Part shown: piece after piece, positions 61,131 through 64,000 of the stretch
Layout of the letters: each line of letters opens with the position of its first letter
Numbering within the stretch: the first letter of the stretch is position 1
NCBI RefSeq assembly: GCF_005116445.1
Contig: NZ_SWBQ01000002.1
Span: forward strand, 620,001-684,000
Length of the DNA: 64,000 nucleotides
Direction: 5' to 3'
From: Pedobacter frigoris
GTDB taxonomy: Bacteria > Bacteroidota > Bacteroidia > Sphingobacteriales > Sphingobacteriaceae
The notes under the pieces: generated by a model
What the model saw: the letters and a program-made list of their open reading frames with translations, nothing else
Told to the model about the DNA's origin: nothing
The model's database searches: none
Position numbers and translations under genes: made by a program

Positions 61131-63599
61131 TTAAGAGCCTGCCCGTTGCTTTTCAGTATCAGCACCAGAAGGATTATATTTTTTCGGAGCGGAGAACATC
61201 TTTCCAAACCTATAACTATAAGTAAGTATAAAGTTTCTGCTATCAGATTTATTCACCCATCCGGCAGTAGTAGCCGCCAGATTATTTATAGTTCCTACAT
61301 AAACACGGGTGCGAAAAATATCAGTTACATTAAATTTCAAGTTACTTTTAGCAGATAGCTTCTTTTGAATAGCAGCTCCAAACTCGTTCACACTATTTCT
61401 AACAAACTGGGTACTCGAAAATTTACTTTGATAGAGAAAATTTACTTCTGCATTCCAGCTGGGGCTAATTTTTATTTGCAGATTTGGAGTTGTTCTGAAA
61501 TAAGTGCCGTTTGTGGTTAAAAAGCCGGTATAAAAATCTGTTTTAGTTACCACATTAGAAAGTTCGCCATAGGCATGTAAGGTAAGCCATTTATAAAAAT
61601 CAACTTCTGCATTAACAGAAATAGTTTTAATATTTCCCGAACCAATATTTCCAGGCCTACTATAATAAGTTCCATCTACAATTTCAATTGTTTCGGTTAC
61701 CTGATCTTTAATACTGCTATAAGAAATGGTTGTGGTAAATTTGTTTTTATGTGTATAAGACAGTTCGAAAACATTAGTAAACGTAGGTTTTAGAAAAGGA
61801 TTTCCTAAATAGTAGGTAAATTTATCTAACGGCATATAAAATGGATTAAGGCTACGGTATGATGGACGATCGACCCTGCGACCAAAGTTTAATCCAATTT
61901 GATTATTTGCAGCCGAATCAAGTTTATAAGAAAGATAAAAAGTAGGAAAAAGATTATTGTAAGTTCTATTAAATGCCGAATCGGGTTTTACCGGGTTTCC
62001 AAGTTGGTGACCATTAGAACGGGTATTCTCAAACCTAAGGCCAGCTTGAACTGTAAGCTTTTTACCTTGAATGCTCAAGTTAATATATGCAGCATTAATA
62101 TTTTCTTTGTACACAAAATGATTTGTTTTTTCGAAATCAGGAGCCGAGGTATTCCCAACAACATAGTGGTAATCTGCAACGTTATCGGTAATGATATGGC
62201 TACTTTTTATGCCCGTTTCTAATTTTAGGTTATTTTTTAAAGGTTTTGAAAAATCAACCTTCGCCGAGTAAATATCTATTCCAGAGGGCAACTCACCAGT
62301 CAACAGGTCAGCATATTTCAAACTCATATCCGGAAAATAGCTATAATTATAATATTGCTGTTCGGTTTGGTGGCTATAATTTAGATAATCTAAATCAAAG
62401 GTTAATTCGCCGGTTTCTTTACCAAATTTATGGCGATAATTTAGGTTAAAATTAGTATTCTCAAATCTCGATTTTTCATTATTTGAGGCTTGTATTATTG
62501 AATCAAGCTGGTTGAAAGCGTTTAGCAGATTACTTGTATTACGATTTGTTTGCGAGGATTTTCTAAGTGTTCCATTAAATACAAATCCCCAGGTCGTTTT
62601 ACTTGTTTGATAAAAATCTATGCCGGCTTTGGTATTAAAAGTATTTCCGTTACGTTTAAGAAAAGTGTTTTGATTAAAATAATATTTTGGAGAGTCATCT
62701 TCATTTTTATAAATCCTACGTAAGTCGAGATCAATAAAAGAATTGTTTAGATTATGGCTAAAATTCGCAAAAGCATTAATTTTATTTTTATAATAGTTTA
62801 AATTTAAACTGTTATTTAATCGGGTTAGTTTTCCTTGGTTAAGGCTTAAATTAAGAGTTCCATTAAAGCCACCGGCTTTACTTTTTTTTGTTTTAATATT
62901 AATAATGCCTGCATTTCCTGCTGCATCATATTTGGCTGATGGATTGGTAATCAGTTCAATTTGCTCAACAGAGGATGATGGAAGAGATCTAAGATAGTTT
63001 TCCAAATCATTTCCAGACATGTAGGTAGGTTTATCATCAACATATACATTAACACCAGATTTTCCTTTTAGGCTAATCAAACCATTACCATCAACAGCTA
63101 CTCCCGGAGATTTTGCCAAAACATCCATAGTGCTAATTCCTGTATTAGATATCAACGCATCAACATTTATAACTGTCCTATCAGACTTAAGTTCTGAAAA
63201 TGCTTTTTTTGAGCTAATTACTATTTCTTTAAGTTCTGTTGATTTAATCTTGATTATAATGTCGTTTAAGTTTACTTCAAATAAACCATCCTTTAATATT
63301 ATTGGTTTACTCTGGTAAGCTACCTGCCCTGCTAAAGATGCTTTTAATAGGTATTCTCCAAGTTGGGGTGCTGAAATGCTAAATTTACCATCGTGTTCAG
63401 TTACTGTTGCTTTAACTGCCATAGCATTAGCAACTGTATAAAGAGCTATATTAATTTGCTCAAGGGGTTTTCCTTTATCATCCAAAACACGACCGTAGAT
63501 TTTAAAGGAATTTTGTTGTGCAAACGCTGCAGAAACTGAGATGAATAATGCCAACACCAATTGTATTGCCGGCTTTATTATTGCGAACCTAAAATTCAT
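61131..63599 (-). CDS. TonB-dependent receptor (outer-membrane beta-barrel family)
   Basis: 822 residues. Signal peptide ending SAAFAQQNSF, a carboxypeptidase-regulatory-like domain (about 30-120, RVLDDKGKPLEQINIAL), a plug domain with VLAKSPGVAVDGNGLISLKGKSGVNVYVDDKPTYM (the outer-membrane beta-barrel type, with the NPSAKYDAAGNAGIINIKTK motif), and a C-terminal barrel of about 580 residues. It lacks a SusD partner and ends in a short Lys/Gln-rich tail (GADTEKQRAGS) rather than an aromatic residue. Substrate unknown. Gap to the cupin gene is short. Confidence 0.9.
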   Translation of the reverse strand: MNFRFAIIKPAIQLVLALFISVSAAFAQQNSFKIYGRVLDDKGKPLEQINIALYTVANAMAVKATVTEHDGKFSISAPQLGEYLLKASLAGQVAYQSKPIILKDGLFEVNLNDIIIKIKSTELKEIVISSKKAFSELKSDRTVINVDALISNTGISTMDVLAKSPGVAVDGNGLISLKGKSGVNVYVDDKPTYMSGNDLENYLRSLPSSSVEQIELITNPSAKYDAAGNAGIINIKTKKSKAGGFNGTLNLSLNQGKLTRLNNSLNLNYYKNKINAFANFSHNLNNSFIDLDLRRIYKNEDDSPKYYFNQNTFLKRNGNTFNTKAGIDFYQTSKTTWGFVFNGTLRKSSQTNRNTSNLLNAFNQLDSIIQASNNEKSRFENTNFNLNYRHKFGKETGELTFDLDYLNYSHQTEQQYYNYSYFPDMSLKYADLLTGELPSGIDIYSAKVDFSKPLKNNLKLETGIKSSHIITDNVADYHYVVGNTSAPDFEKTNHFVYKENINAAYINLSIQGKKLTVQAGLRFENTRSNGHQLGNPVKPDSAFNRTYNNLFPTFYLSYKLDSAANNQIGLNFGRRVDRPSYRSLNPFYMPLDKFTYYLGNPFLKPTFTNVFELSYTHKNKFTTTISYSSIKDQVTETIEIVDGTYYSRPGNIGSGNIKTISVNAEVDFYKWLTLHAYGELSNVVTKTDFYTGFLTTNGTYFRTTPNLQIKISPSWNAEVNFLYQSKFSSTQFVRNSVNEFGAAIQKKLSAKSNLKFNVTDIFRTRVYVGTINNLAATTAGWVNKSDSRNFILTYSYRFGKMFSAPKKYNPSGADTEKQRAGS

Positions 63600-63903
63600 T
63601 GAAAAAGAATAATTATAAATTGATTGTTAAGTCAAGCTCCAAAGCTGACGGTCTTTCTTGTATTTAAAGGCAAAGCTATGCTGGTACAAAATACATTCAA
63701 AGCTTTGCCAATTAATGAGGGGTTTTAGCCGACAGACGACTTCAAAATGGCAGTTTACAGTTTTGGCTTAGCCTTATAAGTATATTGTCATAAATCAGGC
63801 AATATTTAGCCGTTTATCAACACTATACCTGTATCTGTCGATAATAGTTGAACAAAATTTTCATGACATCCAATTTTGCATGATGGAATATCTACAAAAA
63901 AAC
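63600..63903. other. 304-base gap before the last gene
   Basis: It contains a 9-bp inverted repeat (GGCAAAGCT 63669-63677 with AGCTTTGCC 63701-63709). A sequence close to the promoter element (CAATTTTG, 63871-63878) lies before the last gene. No open frame of support. Confidence 0.5.
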
Positions 63904-64000
63904 ATGAAACAAATTTTAATCTACACTATGCTTATTGCACTCAGTTTGAGTTCGTGCAAGAAAAACCCAAAACCTGTTGATCCGGAAACCATACCCCCAA
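63904..64000 (+). CDS. Lipoprotein, N-terminal part only (cut by window edge)
   Basis: 32 residues from the ATG at 63904: a lipoprotein signal (IALSLSSCKKNPK) followed by a Pro-rich mature start. Two in-frame ATGs upstream (63880, 63883) would spoil the signal peptide. The rest lies beyond the window. Confidence 0.75.
   Translation, partial: MKQILIYTMLIALSLSSCKKNPKPVDPETIPP

Overview
The window looks like a chromosomal segment of a Bacteroidota bacterium, most likely of the Sphingobacteriaceae (Pedobacter-like). The grounds are a complete gldK-gldL-gldM-gldN set and a SprE/PorW-type lipoprotein of the type IX secretion system (T9SS), a SusC/SusD pair with FecR and an ECF sigma factor, a Bacteroidota-type F-ATPase with a long periplasmic extension on subunit a, many small lipoproteins with lipoboxes followed by lysines, and TAnnTTTG promoter elements. 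No rRNA, tRNA, CRISPR array, transposase or phage gene was seen. Most genes are on the minus strand.

Layout. 1-3.9 kb: ATP synthase operon on the minus strand (atpZ-like, a small membrane protein, atpB, atpE, atpF, atpH, start of atpA). 3.9-10.8 kb, plus strand: sprE/porW, a class A penicillin-binding protein one base later, then uvrC. A perfect 28-bp inverted repeat separates uvrC from the convergent gld operon. 10.9-17.5 kb, minus strand: gldK, gldL, gldM, gldN preceded by hemD and a DUF4271 membrane protein. 17.5-19.7 kb: an 11-bp tandem repeat, a VOC protein, a DoxX-like protein and a divergent GlxA-type regulator. 19.8-33.8 kb, minus strand: ECF sigma factor, FecR, SusC with an STN domain, SusD, a DUF4843 lipoprotein and a PKD-like lipoprotein, followed by two TlpA-type thioredoxins, a bilobed aspartic protease and a thioredoxin-fold protein. 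This is a TonB-linked uptake locus with cell-surface signalling and a redox/protease tail and no carbohydrate enzymes. 34.4-40.8 kb: universal stress protein, pstSCAB and phoU in one overlapping operon, then a CNNM/CorC-type transporter.

41-52.6 kb is accessory in character. It holds short lipoproteins of little-known families: a seven-repeat propeller-like protein, a collagen-like protein, lipocalin-like proteins, a DUF6252-like protein and a frameshifted relative of it. These are mixed with an OmpA-family protein and two AraC regulators. 52.8-58.3 kb has a large TPR protein, a second OmpA-family paralogue, a YceI-like lipoprotein and a DUF2807 lipoprotein. 58.6-63.6 kb has a LytS-type histidine kinase with its LytTR response regulator, a cupin protein and a TonB-dependent receptor. 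The window closes inside a further lipoprotein gene.

How the parts fit: the first 17 kb is conserved housekeeping plus T9SS machinery. The middle is regulated nutrient uptake (SusCD under sigma/anti-sigma control; Pst phosphate uptake). The last 23 kb is envelope and surface protein genes under AraC and LytTR control. The strongest anomalies are the frameshift in a G6 tract (47297-47302), the five-copy 11-bp repeat (17633-17687), the palindromic element (10836-10906) and three genes whose promoter-like TAnnTTTG element almost touches the start codon.
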